Assembly: GCF_001512295.1 (NCBI RefSeq)
Contig: NZ_LNUP01000018.1
Span: forward strand, 370,184 to 434,183
Source: Pseudomonas sp. EpS/L25
Lineage (GTDB): Bacteria > Pseudomonadota > Gammaproteobacteria > Pseudomonadales > Pseudomonadaceae
Direction: 5' to 3'
DNA: 64,000 bases
The position numbers were made by a program, and so were the translations under genes. The notes below the pieces were generated by a model. That model saw only the letters and a program-made list of their open reading frames with translations, did no database searches and was not told the origin of the DNA. Within the stretch, counting starts at the first letter, position 1; each line of letters begins with the position of its first letter. Shown one piece after another: positions 57,698 through 64,000 of this stretch.

Positions 57698-59082
57698 GCC
57701 GACACCTCCGTCGGTTGCAGGGCTTTGTGCGCCAGGCCGTCGAGCAGGAAGCGCTGCCAGGCGCCATGCTGGTTCACATAGAGGCCTTCGTGGGTGAACT
57801 CGGTACCGGTGAGCACCGGCTGGATGCCCAGCGCCTCGCTGTTCACGGTCGGGCCGGTGGCCCAGCGATGCTGGCCGCGGGAGATGTCGTTCCAGCGTTC
57901 CAGACGCGCCTGGAAGCCACGCTGAGCCTCGCGGAACTCCACCAGGTCGTCGGGCGTGCCCATGCCGGAGACGTTGAAGAAGTCCTCGAACTGGCGGATG
58001 CGATTGGTGCGGTCTGCCGGCGCCTCGCCCTTGACGCCGATGCACTGGCTGATGATCTCGGTCTTGTTCCAGGCCAGCGGCCGCACGATGCGTAGCTGGG
58101 AGCTGATCTGGTCCATGAAGAACAGGCTGGGGTAGATGTTGAGGTTGCGCAGGCGGTGCATCATCCATTCGGCGCGGGCCTGGCCGTATTCCTCGACCAG
58201 ACGCGGCATCACACTGGCGTAGCCGGGGCGCACCGTGGGGTTGGGCATGTCGCTGAACAGCAGGCTGTGCCCATTCCTGAAGGAGAACCAGCCATCGTCG
58301 GTCTCGGCATCGCCGGCGCCGAGCTTGCTGTAGTCCAGAGTGCTGCTGGCACCGCCGTTCTCGGCGTTGACCTGCTGGCGGTGCTGCACCGTGGAGACGT
58401 AGTTGTAGTGCACGGTGCTGACGTGATAACCGTCGAGGCCGTTCTCGTTCTGCAGCTTCCAGTTGCCGTCGTAGGTGTAGGTGGACTTGCCCGGCAGGAT
58501 CTCCAGCTCGCCGGTGGGTGATTGGGCCACCATCATGTCGAAGAAGACCTTGGCATCGCCCAGGTAGTCTTCCAGCGAATCGCTGCCCTGGGTATCCAGG
58601 CTGACGAAGACGAAGCCCTTGTAGCTCTGGATGCGTGCCTTCTTCAGGCCGCGGGTGGCCTTGTCGAAGCCATCGGGATACTCGCCCGGCGCCTTGACCT
58701 TCACCAGTCGCCCATCGCTCTTGTAGCACCAGGCATGGAAGGGACAGGTGAAGGTGGACTGGTTGCCGCGGGCCACGCGGGTGAGGGTGGCGCCGCGGTG
58801 CTGGCAGGCGTTGATCAGCGCATGCAACTTGCCGTTGCCGTCGCGGGTGATGATCAGCGGCTGGCGCCCGGCGCGCACGGTCACGAAGTCGTGGGGCTTG
58901 GCGATCTCGCTTTCGTGGCAGGCATAGATCCAGACCTTCTCGAAGATCAGCTCCATTTCCAGCTCGAACAGCTCGGGTTCGGTGAAGAGGTCGCGGGCGA
59001 TGCGATAGACGCCGTCGGTCGGACGGAAGTCCAGGCAACCTTGGATGTAGTCCTGCCATTGGGCAATGCTGCGGATGCTCAT
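57694..59082 (-). CDS. antA: Anthranilate 1,2-dioxygenase large subunit AntA
   Basis: The 462-residue oxygenase alpha subunit has a Rieske site with Cys93, His95, Cys113 and His116 (ACQHRGATL … TCPFHAWC). The mononuclear iron site is in NENGLDGYHVSTVHYNYV, with its Asp and two His residues. It adds O2 to anthranilate, which then loses CO2 and ammonia to give catechol. Length and motif text agree with P. aeruginosa AntA. AGAGGACA lies before ATG 59082. The benzoate oxygenase BenA is the main alternative; the location beside an indole-to-anthranilate operon favours anthranilate. No catechol genes are in the window. Confidence 0.9.
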   Translation of the reverse strand: MSIRSIAQWQDYIQGCLDFRPTDGVYRIARDLFTEPELFELEMELIFEKVWIYACHESEIAKPHDFVTVRAGRQPLIITRDGNGKLHALINACQHRGATLTRVARGNQSTFTCPFHAWCYKSDGRLVKVKAPGEYPDGFDKATRGLKKARIQSYKGFVFVSLDTQGSDSLEDYLGDAKVFFDMMVAQSPTGELEILPGKSTYTYDGNWKLQNENGLDGYHVSTVHYNYVSTVQHRQQVNAENGGASSTLDYSKLGAGDAETDDGWFSFRNGHSLLFSDMPNPTVRPGYASVMPRLVEEYGQARAEWMMHRLRNLNIYPSLFFMDQISSQLRIVRPLAWNKTEIISQCIGVKGEAPADRTNRIRQFEDFFNVSGMGTPDDLVEFREAQRGFQARLERWNDISRGQHRWATGPTVNSEALGIQPVLTGTEFTHEGLYVNQHGAWQRFLLDGLAHKALQPTEVSA

Positions 59083-59262
59083 CAGGGGTGTCCTCTAGGG
59101 TGAGACTCGCCTCGATTGAAGCCCCGCCACCCCAACCCCTCTATCCGCTTTTTCGCTGATCGCTAGCCGGATTTTTTCGCTTGCCGGACTGGCCTGCACT
59201 CTGCGGATAGTGGCGGCGGCACGCGGCGTGCAGCATGAAGCCAGCCAGCGGAGAAGCCCAGC

Positions 59263-60240
59263 ATGCAGCAGACGAATTTTGAGGTGCAGACGCACAGTGG
59301 CCAGGTCGCCGAGGCCTGCCGCTGGATGAGCGCGGTGGCCGGTCCGCATCGCCTGGAAGCCCGCAGCGGCGCTGAATTGAGTTTCCACCACCAAGGGCTG
59401 CGGCTGCCGGGCCGGGCCACGGTGCTGGGGCGGATCGGCTACGGCGCCGCGGTGCAGATCGGCATCGACGCCCTGGATGCCTACAGCCTCAGCCTGCCGC
59501 TGCAGGGGCGTCAGTCCCTGGCCAGCCGCGGCGCCCATATCCGCTCCGACAGCCAATGCGGTGTGGTGGTCTCGCCCCATGAATGGCAACGGCTGGACAT
59601 GGGCGCCGACTGCCTCAAGCTGCAGGTGGTGATCCGTCGCGAAGCCCTGCAGGAGGTGGTCGAAGGCCTGTTGGGCCGCCCGCTGGAGCAGCCGCTGAGT
59701 TTCTGTAGCGACATGGAGCTGGCACGCCCCGCGGTGGCGGCCTGGTGGCAGGGCGTGCGGCAACTGCTGGAAGGCTGGAATGCTGTGCAAGCGCTCTACG
59801 GCCAGCCAGCGCTGGCCAACGACCTGGAGGTGCTGCTGCTCAAGGGCCTGCTGCTGGCCCAGCCGCACAACTATTCCGCGCTACTGACGGAAGGCGCGCA
59901 GAACGGCTATCCCGAATTCCTGTTGCGGGCACGCCGCTACCTGGAAGCCCACGCCCGAGAGAATCCCTCGCTGGACCAGCTGGAGCGAATCGCCGGGGTG
60001 TCACGCGCCAAGCTCTACGCCAGCTTCCGGCGCTATCACGGTCAGCCACCCATGGCCTATCTCAAGCGGCTGCGGCTGGAGGGGGTACGGCGCCTGCTGC
60101 TGGCGCGCCGCGGGGGTGCCAGCGTCTCGCGCATCGCCCTGGATTGGGGCTTCGAGCACCTCGGGCGCTTCGCCAGCGACTACCGCCAGGCGTTCGGCGA
60201 AACGCCGTCCCAGACCCTGGCGGGGCGCCGTCTCAATTAG
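59263..60240 (+). CDS. AraC-family regulator, divergent from antABC
   Basis: The 325-residue protein has an N-terminal AraC-binding-like domain (about 1–185) and a C-terminal double helix-turn-helix (about 220–320), with LDQLERIAGVSRAKLYASFR and RIALDWGFEHLGRFASDYRQ. It is divergent from antA with 180 bases between starts, and its stop overlaps that of the next gene by eight bases. It may be the regulator of ant (AntR) or of iif (IifR); position favours ant, but overall the next gene looks more like P. aeruginosa AntR as I recall it. Confidence 0.85.
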   Translation: MQQTNFEVQTHSGQVAEACRWMSAVAGPHRLEARSGAELSFHHQGLRLPGRATVLGRIGYGAAVQIGIDALDAYSLSLPLQGRQSLASRGAHIRSDSQCGVVVSPHEWQRLDMGADCLKLQVVIRREALQEVVEGLLGRPLEQPLSFCSDMELARPAVAAWWQGVRQLLEGWNAVQALYGQPALANDLEVLLLKGLLLAQPHNYSALLTEGAQNGYPEFLLRARRYLEAHARENPSLDQLERIAGVSRAKLYASFRRYHGQPPMAYLKRLRLEGVRRLLLARRGGASVSRIALDWGFEHLGRFASDYRQAFGETPSQTLAGRRLN

Positions 60241-61267
60241 CGGATAGCGCACCGCGGAAGCGGCGGGTCTCCGAAGGGGATTCGCCGTAGCGGCGCTTGT
60301 ATTCCTGGGCGAAGCGACCCAGGTGGGCGAAGCCCCACTTGTAGGCGGTGTCGGTGACCGATTCGACCCGCCCGCTGCGCAGTTCCTCGTTGACCCGCTC
60401 CAGCCGCAGGTCACGCAAGTAATGCATTGGCGTGGTGCCGCAATAGGTGCGGAACCCGGCGAACAGGGTTCGCACGCTGACGCCGCCATGCTCGGCCAAG
60501 GTCTCCACGCTCAGCGGCTCGTGCAGGTGCTCGGCGATGTAGGCCTCGATACGCTTGATGAAATAGGGCGACACGTTGCGCTCGCGGGTGCCCTCAAGCT
60601 GGCCGTGCAGCGAGTGGGGCTGGCCATAGAGCAGGGCATTGAGCAGCGAGGATTCGAATTGCTTGAGCACCAGCGGCTGGTGGATCGGATGCGCCGGATC
60701 GGCGAGGCCGTCCATCAGCAGGCCGAGCAGTTGCAGGAAGTAGGCGCCGCCGGCCTGGCGTAGATCCAGGCGCGGATCGAATTGCGGCAGACGCCCCTGC
60801 TGCGGCAGATGCTGGGCACAGTGATGCTCCAGATCGGCACGCTCCAGACGCAGCACCAGCTGGGCAGCGCCGCCATACCATCTCATGCGCACCGGCATAT
60901 CCGGCGACAATAGCGCCGCCAGCTGCGGCGAAGACTGGAAATCCACCGATCCACAGTGGATATCGGCGCCCCCTGTCAGCGGGATCTGGATCAGGTAGAA
61001 GTCCTGCAGGCACTGGGGATCGATGTCGACATCGGTGCCGTACTCCAGGCGATTGAGCGACAGCCGCCCGCGACTGACATGGTGCAGGCTGGCGCTGACC
61101 GCCTCACCGCGCTGGACCGGTTTCAGCTCGTGGGGCTTGAAGACCTTGCTGACGCCCTGACAGGCCGCATCCCGGTCCGCGACCAGGAATTGCAGGCTGT
61201 TCGAACAGAACAGGCTGGTCTGGCGAAAGCGTTCTCCGCTTGCGGAGGGCGTGACGTCTTGGGTCAT
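60233..61267 (-). CDS. AraC-family regulator, AntR-like
   Basis: The 344-residue protein starts MTQDVTPSASGERFRQTSLF and continues with SNSLQFLVADRDAACQGVSK, which resembles the N-terminus of AntR, the anthranilate-responsive activator of antABC. The C-terminal AraC domain (about 240–340) has two helix-turn-helix units, the second in TDTAYKWGFAHLGRFAQEYK. AAGGAGGTAACA gives an excellent ribosome site for ATG 61267. It is transcribed toward the other AraC gene and overlaps it at the 3' end. Which of the two serves iif and which ant cannot be settled here. Confidence 0.83.
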   Translation of the reverse strand: MTQDVTPSASGERFRQTSLFCSNSLQFLVADRDAACQGVSKVFKPHELKPVQRGEAVSASLHHVSRGRLSLNRLEYGTDVDIDPQCLQDFYLIQIPLTGGADIHCGSVDFQSSPQLAALLSPDMPVRMRWYGGAAQLVLRLERADLEHHCAQHLPQQGRLPQFDPRLDLRQAGGAYFLQLLGLLMDGLADPAHPIHQPLVLKQFESSLLNALLYGQPHSLHGQLEGTRERNVSPYFIKRIEAYIAEHLHEPLSVETLAEHGGVSVRTLFAGFRTYCGTTPMHYLRDLRLERVNEELRSGRVESVTDTAYKWGFAHLGRFAQEYKRRYGESPSETRRFRGALSAN

Positions 61268-61621
61268 TGTTACCTCCTTGCACACAGGCTTGGCCCCGCG
61301 CACCCTTTTGTTTCCTGCCGATTGCAGGCGGCGGATAGCGACTGCGGTCAGCGGATAATCAGTGGGCAGCGAAGCTCGTTATTGGCCAATCGCAGTCGGC
61401 CTTGGGAGGTATTTAGCAAGTGACGGGCCAAGCGAGGTGTCTGGCAAAGGGTTTCGGGCGATCAGCGAGCAGGGCTACTCGCCACCCGTGCCTGGCCCCT
61501 CGACATCCGGATATCTGAGGACTCCGCCCGAGCGGGTGGCGAATCGGGTTAGGAGATGGCGCTACATCATCTCTATGAGGCGTACGGCCAATTGCCTCCG
61601 GGATTGAGCATGCCCATTCCA
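61268..61621. other. Gene-free gap upstream of the AntR-like gene
   Basis: About 350 bases between the AraC gene start and the end of the helicase gene. It should contain the AraC promoter. I see no gene, no clear hairpin and no repeat. Confidence 0.5.
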
Positions 61622-63517
61622 CTATAGCCCTGCCACCTGTGCCTGGCGGGTGAACCACAAGACCCGGCTCACCCCGCGGGTCACCGCTACATAACTCAGG
61701 CGCAAGGCTTCGTCCGCACAGGCCTCGTCATAGCTTTGTTGGAAGTGACCGCTCGCCGCATAGAGCGCATTGCGCAGCGGATGAGGCTGGAGTGGTTGGC
61801 CATCGTCCAGCACGATGGCCACTTCTGCCTGGAGGCCCTTGGCCCTATGGATGGTGCAGGTCCGTATGCCTGGCTGGCGCTCCAGCTGGCTGTTCAGCGT
61901 TTTCAGCGCGGCATTGCCGCGACTCATGATCATCACGGCGCAGCGTTCCAGCTTCTCACGTTCGCTCGCATAGCGCCTTTGTGCTTCTATTTCCGCCAGC
62001 AGCAGCGGCAGTTGCCGGTTGAGATCGAACCTCGTCGTCACCCGCACGCCATGACCTTCCGGCGTCGCCTCCCGGGCCGCCTGGGTGCGCTTGTCCTGTT
62101 TCTGCCTAACCTTGGCCAGCAGTCGTTCGCCATCCGCCACGATCGGCGGAGACGAGCGATAGTTGGTACCCAGCATCAGCACCTGGCTGGGCGTGCTGCC
62201 GGGAAACCAGCGATCGAAATGAATGAACAGCTCGGGCGAGCTGCCCCGCCACCCATAGATGGATTGCCAGTCATCACCGATCGCCATCAGTGAAGGCCCG
62301 GCCTTTTCTTCCGCGAGGCGTCGTTGCACCTGCTGCAGCCAGAGCGCGATCTGGGGGGAGATGTCCTGGAACTCATCGATCAGCAGATGGGTGAAAGGCT
62401 CCAGGCGACCGATCAGTGCGCGGCTGGGCTTCTTCTGCAGGCGATCCGTCAGAATGGCGAAGGCGCTGTTGAAGGTGATCAGGCGCCGCTCCTTCAGCAA
62501 CTTGCCGAACTGTCGCCAGAATTGCTGCATGGCCTCCAGGAAGATGCGATCCCGGGTCGAGCATTCCAGCTGGGCACTTTTCAGCGAACCGACCCTGATG
62601 CCCAGGGCTTCGGCGAAGCAGGCTTGACCATAGAACAGCTCCGGCAAGGGACTAGGCTGACGCTCCCCGATCAGTACGAAGGGCTGCAACAAGTCTGGAG
62701 AGGGTTCGATCTCTTCGGTGGGCGGCTCCAAACCGAGCAATAGATGCACGCGGCGACGAAAACCCGGCTCCTGGCGATAGCAGTCGGCATAGGCTTCCAG
62801 TAGCAGTCCACGTTGGTCATCGTTCAGGGTGGCACCGGCCAGGAGTCCGTTTTCCGGTTCATCCCCTTGCGCCGGCTGGCCAGAAAGCTGCTCGAACCAC
62901 TGTGTCACGCCCAGCTCCTTGCGGGCGAGCTGGGCCAGGGCTGAGTGGAAGGTCCTTACCAGTTCCCGTGCTGCCTCGTCCGTCAATGGCTGCTCCCAGA
63001 ACGCCAGTACCCTTTGCAACTGACGACGAAGCTCTTCACAGGAGGCCTTGGTAAAGGAAATGACCGTCAAGCGCTCCTGGGGGATCTCCAGGTAATAGAG
63101 CAGAAAGACCACGCGCAGGACCAAGGTCGTCGTCTTGCCCGATCCGGCACCGGCGAAGATCCTGGTCGCCGGTGCCTTGGCGAGGATCATCTTCCATTGC
63201 TCGGGTGAGGGCGCCTGTATCACACCTGCTGCCACCGCCTGCTCGACGCGCGTCCTCATGCGTTGCTCCTGAGCGCGCTTGGCCCTGAAGTCACTGCTAT
63301 AGATCGCGGCGGGGGAGGGGGTGGTTTGCTCCTGGGCGCCCTGCAGGCGCTCGACCGTAGTCGCAGCTGCAACCGGGGCCTTGCGTTGGCGCGTCTTCTT
63401 CTGCGGCTGCCCGGTAGGCGGGGTCTCCGGCCCCTTCAAATAGAGCGAGGTCCGTGGAAACCAGTCGGTAAGCGTCTTGGTAAGCTGTTGGCGATAACGG
63501 GCCAGGATGGAAGTCAT
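61622..63517 (-). CDS. UvrD/Rep-like superfamily 1 DNA helicase
   Basis: The 631-residue protein has SF1 motifs: Q-motif SPEQWKMIL (104–112), Walker A FAGAGSGKTTTL (121–132), motif Ia SFTKASCEELRRQL, Walker B LLIDEFQDISPQ, motif III GDDWQSIYGWRGS, motif IV GTNYRSSPPI and motif V/VI near TIHRAKGLQAE and RLSYVAVTRG. About 100 residues of polar, basic sequence precede the motor, an unusual N-terminal extension. It is shorter than UvrD or RecB (631 against 720 or more) and its partner is unknown. GAGG lies six bases before ATG 63517. Likely a stand-alone repair helicase. Confidence 0.87.
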   Translation of the reverse strand: MTSILARYRQQLTKTLTDWFPRTSLYLKGPETPPTGQPQKKTRQRKAPVAAATTVERLQGAQEQTTPSPAAIYSSDFRAKRAQEQRMRTRVEQAVAAGVIQAPSPEQWKMILAKAPATRIFAGAGSGKTTTLVLRVVFLLYYLEIPQERLTVISFTKASCEELRRQLQRVLAFWEQPLTDEAARELVRTFHSALAQLARKELGVTQWFEQLSGQPAQGDEPENGLLAGATLNDDQRGLLLEAYADCYRQEPGFRRRVHLLLGLEPPTEEIEPSPDLLQPFVLIGERQPSPLPELFYGQACFAEALGIRVGSLKSAQLECSTRDRIFLEAMQQFWRQFGKLLKERRLITFNSAFAILTDRLQKKPSRALIGRLEPFTHLLIDEFQDISPQIALWLQQVQRRLAEEKAGPSLMAIGDDWQSIYGWRGSSPELFIHFDRWFPGSTPSQVLMLGTNYRSSPPIVADGERLLAKVRQKQDKRTQAAREATPEGHGVRVTTRFDLNRQLPLLLAEIEAQRRYASEREKLERCAVMIMSRGNAALKTLNSQLERQPGIRTCTIHRAKGLQAEVAIVLDDGQPLQPHPLRNALYAASGHFQQSYDEACADEALRLSYVAVTRGVSRVLWFTRQAQVAGL

Positions 63518-63621
63518 GCAGTCCTCGAAACATCGTCTAACGGCATCTTACCTCGCATGGATGACAGCTCGGCCTCCGCAGGCCTTTTTGGTCGATATGC
63601 AGAGTTTTTCGAAATAACCTG

Positions 63622-63649
63622 TTGACCTGTTCCGAAACTCCCCTATAAT
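63622..63649 (+). promoter_or_regulatory. rrn promoter 1
   Basis: TTGACC, 16-base spacer, TATAAT, followed by GCGCCCC, a GC-rich discriminator typical of stringently controlled promoters. Confidence 0.75.
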
Positions 63650-63781
63650 GCGCCCCACTTCCGGCGCAGACGCTGAAGCGGCTTGAAAATCAAGCACTTA
63701 GGTCTGGGTCGGGCGAGGGCTCCACGGAGTCCTCGCGGCTGGGTCAACGCCTTCGGGTGATGGCGCAGTGAAGGGGAGGGG

Positions 63782-63809
63782 TTGACAGCGTCTCGGGATG
63801 CTGTAGGAT
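63782..63809 (+). promoter_or_regulatory. rrn promoter 2
   Basis: TTGACA, 16-base spacer, TAGGAT, then a C-rich discriminator. Confidence 0.7.
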
Positions 63810-63891
63810 TCGCCTCCCGCTGCCGAGATTGGCTAGGCCGGTCAGGGTGGCGCAAGTGGTTGAGTTGAAACGAAAAAGTTCAAATCAACGC

Positions 63892-63919
63892 TTGACAGGA
63901 TGTGAGGCTGGCGTAGAAT
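63892..63919 (+). promoter_or_regulatory. rrn promoter 3
   Basis: TTGACA, 16-base spacer, TAGAAT, then GCGCGCCTC, a strong GC discriminator; AT-rich bases (GAAACGAAAAAGTTCAAAT) just upstream look like an UP element. Confidence 0.8.
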
Positions 63920-63954
63920 GCGCGCCTCGGTTAGCGGCTCGGGTCGCAGCCAAC

Positions 63955-63967
63955 TGCTCTTTAACAA
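63955..63967 (+). promoter_or_regulatory. rrn boxA antitermination site
   Basis: TGCTCTTTAACAA is the standard boxA that loads NusB/NusE on rRNA transcripts. Confidence 0.88.
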
Positions 63968-64000
63968 GTTGAATCAAGCAATTCGTGTGGGTGCTTGTGA

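Larger units (their letters stand above)
63518..64000 (+). other. Leader region of an rRNA operon (16S gene beyond window)
   Basis: The gene-free right end carries three tandem sigma70-type promoters, then a boxA and the GAATCAAGCAATTCGTGTGG stretch that I know from Pseudomonas rrn leaders. The 16S rRNA gene should begin shortly after base 64000. No protein gene is seen. Confidence 0.85.

Noticed and set aside
57206..59059. 617-residue frame joining antA and antB regions
   Set aside because: Its first part is out of phase with antA; only the last 163 residues, AntB, are real.
56161..59082. Benzoate dioxygenase benABC
   Set aside because: Similar family, but AntA/AntC-like wording, the AntR-like regulator and the indole operon next door favour anthranilate; no benD follows.

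Overview
The window is a stretch of a Pseudomonas chromosome, about 65% GC and densely coding. The strongest clue is the conserved block cspD–clpS–clpA–infA–bpt–aat–ftsK–lolA–rarA–serS–cysG–tusE/B/C/D–yccA–tRNA-Ser, which from memory follows the P. aeruginosa PA2622–PA2604 order. The blocks aruI-like/SSS/NCS1/gbuA/gbuR (PA1417–PA1422-like) and recQ/MarR/FimV-like/plpD (PA3344–PA3339-like) point the same way. Lack of a trxB gene between aat and ftsK, and an indole catabolic island, fit a non-aeruginosa species, possibly of the P. oryzihabitans/psychrotolerans group; the species is a guess.

Layout. 1–6.2 kb: a partial unknown gene, nucleoside phosphorylase PpnP, an exonuclease, a Cys-cluster protein, a START-domain protein, the periplasmic methionine sulfoxide reductase MsrPQ and a dihydroxyacetone kinase. 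6.6–13.4 kb: a guanidino-compound cluster (TPP decarboxylase, two transporters, guanidinobutyrase GbuA, divergent LysR regulator GbuR). 13.5–25 kb: Aer-type chemoreceptor, DTW-domain tRNA modifier, YbaN and UPF0149 proteins, RecQ, a MarR regulator, a FimV-like protein and the patatin autotransporter PlpD. 25–41.7 kb: the housekeeping block of proteolysis, translation, cell division, siroheme synthesis and sulfur relay, ending at tRNA-Ser(UGA).

41.7–49.3 kb is accessory and partly decayed. It has a truncated SDR, an MFS exporter broken by one amber codon beside its intact TetR regulator and a near-perfect operator, an ionotropic-receptor-like membrane protein, and a zinc-starvation pair (COG0523 GTPase plus zinc-independent FolE2) behind a Zur-like box.

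49.3–61.3 kb is the most interesting region: iifABCD (indole to anthranilate), an outer-membrane channel of the phenol MetA family, antABC (anthranilate to catechol) and two AraC regulators lying tail to tail. Together these would let the cell turn the signal molecule indole into catechol. Between the two operons lies about 0.8 kb of non-coding DNA packed with inverted-repeat elements, including two tandem copies of a ~137 bp element with matching terminal inverted repeats. The window ends with a UvrD-like helicase and then three tandem sigma70 promoters plus a boxA, the leader of an rRNA operon whose 16S gene starts beyond the right edge.
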